From: Cyanobacteria bacterium SIG26
GTDB taxonomy: Bacteria; Cyanobacteriota; Vampirovibrionia; Gastranaerophilales; Gastranaerophilaceae
DNA length: 64,000 bases
Assembly: GCA_015152555.1 (NCBI GenBank)
Contig: SUTS01000006.1
Span: forward strand, 1-64,000
Direction of reading: 5' to 3'
In this document: positions 62,602-64,000 of the stretch, piece by piece
Layout of the letters: each line of letters starts with the position of its first letter
Numbering within the stretch: position 1 is the stretch's first letter
Notes under the pieces: generated by a model
Database searches by the model: none
Seen by the model: the letters and a program-made list of their open reading frames with translations, nothing else
Told to the model about the DNA's origin: nothing
Made by a program: the position numbers and the translations under genes

Positions 62602-64000
62602 CTAGTTTGTGTATTTTAAATCCGGATGTCTTGCTGCTGTTACTTCATCAATTTTTTTAACCGGCGTTGTATGTGGAGCGTTCAAAACTTTTTCCGGATT
62701 TTCTTTTGCATCTTTTGCTATTTGAATCATTGTATCTACAAATTCATCCATACGCTCTTTTTGTTCTGATTCTGTTGGTTCAATCATTATAGCTTCGTGA
62801 ACAATTAATGGGAAGTATACTGTTGGCGGGTGTGTATTTCCGTCCATAAGCGCTTTTGCAATATTAAGAGTTGAAACACCGCTTTCGTGTTTTTGTTTTT
62901 CTCCTGATAATACAAATTCGTGCATACAAGGTTCATCGTAAGGTAAATCATAATGCCCTTTAAGTTTTTCTTTTAGATAATTTGCGTTTAAAACAGCATT
63001 TTCTGATGCGTGTTTTAAATTTTTTCCCATCATCAATATGTATGCGTATGCTTTAACAAGAACGCTAAAATTTCCATAAAAATCTTTAACACTGCCTATA
63101 GAATGTTTTATGTTGTAGTTTCTGTAATAGGTATCTGTTTGTTTGTCATATTCAATAGTTGGAGTTGGTAAGTAGTCTTTTAACTTTTCAACCACACCTA
63201 CAGGTCCGGCTCCCGGGCCGCCCCCACCGTGAGGTGTTGCAAATGTTTTATGTAAATTCAAATGAACAACATCAAATCCCATAAGTTTTGGATTTGTATA
63301 ACCCATAATCGCGTTAAAATTAGCACCGTCATAATACAATAATGAACCATTATCGTGCATTATTTTTGAGATTTCTTCAACTTGTTCTTCAAAAATCCCT
63401 AAAGTATTAGGATTAGTCATCATAATTGCAGCGACATCATTATCGAGTACTGCTTTTAATGCTTCTATATCCACTTGTCCTTTTTCATTTGATTTGATTT
63501 CGACGATATCAAATCCGCACATTTTCGCACTTGCCGGGTTTGTGCCGTGTGCCGAATCAGGTATGATAACTTTTTTTCTGTTTTCTCCTAAGGTATCAAA
63601 GTACTTTTTGATAATCATCATGCCTGTCATTTCACCGTGAGCTCCGGCTGATGGTTGTAATGTAATAGCATCCATGCCTGTTACTTCAAGCAAGGCATTT
63701 TGCAGATTATACATCAACTTTAGTGCACCTTGTGCTAAATCTTCTTCGCTTAATGGGTGAATATTAAAATCATCTAGGGATGCTAATAATTCGTTTACTT
63801 TTGGATTATATTTCATTGTGCACGAGCCAAGAGGGTAGAAGCCTTCTTCGATGCAAAAGTTTTGGTCTGATAATTCTTTGTAATGTCGCATTACTTCTAA
63901 TTCACTAAGCTGTGGTAATCCTATTTTTTCTTCACGCAAAAATGATTGCGGTATGAAGTTAATATCTATTTTTTCATCTGTAAGATTTATTCCGTCAATA
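62602..64000 (-). CDS. gcvPB: Glycine dehydrogenase (decarboxylating) subunit 2, partial
   Basis: At least 466 residues; the frame stays open to the right edge, so the N-terminus is missing. A TTG at 63939 could start a shorter protein but the upstream residues (LTDEKIDINFIPQSF) are family-like. The PLP-binding Lys is in NLHKTFATPHGGGGPG, and PLGSCTMKYNPK and SAHGTNPASA are typical. This is the second half of the two-subunit P-protein, which decarboxylates glycine in the glycine cleavage system. The other subunit and the T and H proteins would lie beyond the window. The C-terminus ends HPDLKYTN. Confidence 0.95.
   Translation of the reverse strand, partial: IDGINLTDEKIDINFIPQSFLREEKIGLPQLSELEVMRHYKELSDQNFCIEEGFYPLGSCTMKYNPKVNELLASLDDFNIHPLSEEDLAQGALKLMYNLQNALLEVTGMDAITLQPSAGAHGEMTGMMIIKKYFDTLGENRKKVIIPDSAHGTNPASAKMCGFDIVEIKSNEKGQVDIEALKAVLDNDVAAIMMTNPNTLGIFEEQVEEISKIMHDNGSLLYYDGANFNAIMGYTNPKLMGFDVVHLNLHKTFATPHGGGGPGAGPVGVVEKLKDYLPTPTIEYDKQTDTYYRNYNIKHSIGSVKDFYGNFSVLVKAYAYILMMGKNLKHASENAVLNANYLKEKLKGHYDLPYDEPCMHEFVLSGEKQKHESGVSTLNIAKALMDGNTHPPTVYFPLIVHEAIMIEPTESEQKERMDEFVDTMIQIAKDAKENPEKVLNAPHTTPVKKIDEVTAARHPDLKYTN

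Noticed and set aside
63939..63941. TTG at 63939 as the true start of gcvPB
   Set aside because: The frame stays open with family-like residues up to the right edge, so the gene is longer than the window.

Overview
The window is AT-rich and densely coded, with a Gram-negative style envelope: outer-surface filamentous adhesins, type IV-like prepilins and lytic transglycosylase. The prepilin start (FTLAEVLITLG...), the adhesin type and the GC-rich intergenic repeats resemble what is known from gut Vampirovibrionia (Melainabacteria, Gastranaerophilales; the non-photosynthetic sister lineage of Cyanobacteria). That placement is inference from recollection of these families and was not tested by search.

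Layout. 1-830: GC-rich tandem and inverted repeats without a credible gene. 830-10613 (minus): a small secreted PilZ-like protein and two very large paralogous FHA/LktA-like filamentous adhesins, each ending in a PilZ-like domain; the second has a long Asp-Ala repeat linker. 10804-15435: a polysaccharide flippase, rimO and a U32/RlhA-like protein. 15438-19770 (minus): a compact five-gene run reading transketolase C-half, ftsE, ftsX, a degenerate receiver/GGDEF protein and an isochorismatase-like hydrolase. 20029-32594: a Pro-rich HEAT-like protein, two PlsC acyltransferases, a phosphohexomutase, a calpain-like protease, argS, a lytic transglycosylase, queA, yidC and an unknown protein. 32706-33011: tRNA-Pro(UGG) with a duplicated 3' end and terminator. 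33165-39841 (plus): envelope and housekeeping genes (acyltransferase, nitrilase-family amidase, dacB, glycosyltransferase, Gfo/Idh/MocA, CDP-alcohol phosphotransferase, trmL, nnrD). 40214-44242: speD, an OmpR-type regulator, a phospholipase D-like protein and a YdjC/ChbG-like protein. 44364-45536: repeats, a promoter, a short leader ORF with an 11-G tract, and a prepilin. 45543-45800 (minus): probable SRP RNA. 45893-51183: superoxide reductase, ferritin, a histidine kinase, a LuxR-type regulator and an unknown secreted protein. 51496-57320: nadK, ftsZ, tRNA-Leu(CAA), secreted unknowns, a WecG/TagA transferase and the transketolase N-half. 57349-64000: a Cys-rich prepilin-like protein, YhcH family protein, miaA, a membrane protein, a CoA-activase-like protein and gcvPB, which runs off the right edge.

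Most interesting points. (1) Three Sec-targeted proteins carry an intact-looking RxxxR...DxSxxG PilZ signature, although c-di-GMP is a cytosolic messenger. (2) The prepilin at 44763 lies behind a promoter, a strong ribosome site and a short ORF that is joined to it in frame only if the G11 tract loses one G (or gains two), which suggests phase variation or slippage. (3) Six genes have a -10-like hexamer only 6-9 nt before the ATG and no Shine-Dalgarno, which suggests leaderless mRNAs. (4) Transketolase is split into two genes 37 kb apart on opposite strands. No CRISPR array, insertion sequence with transposase, or prophage was seen.
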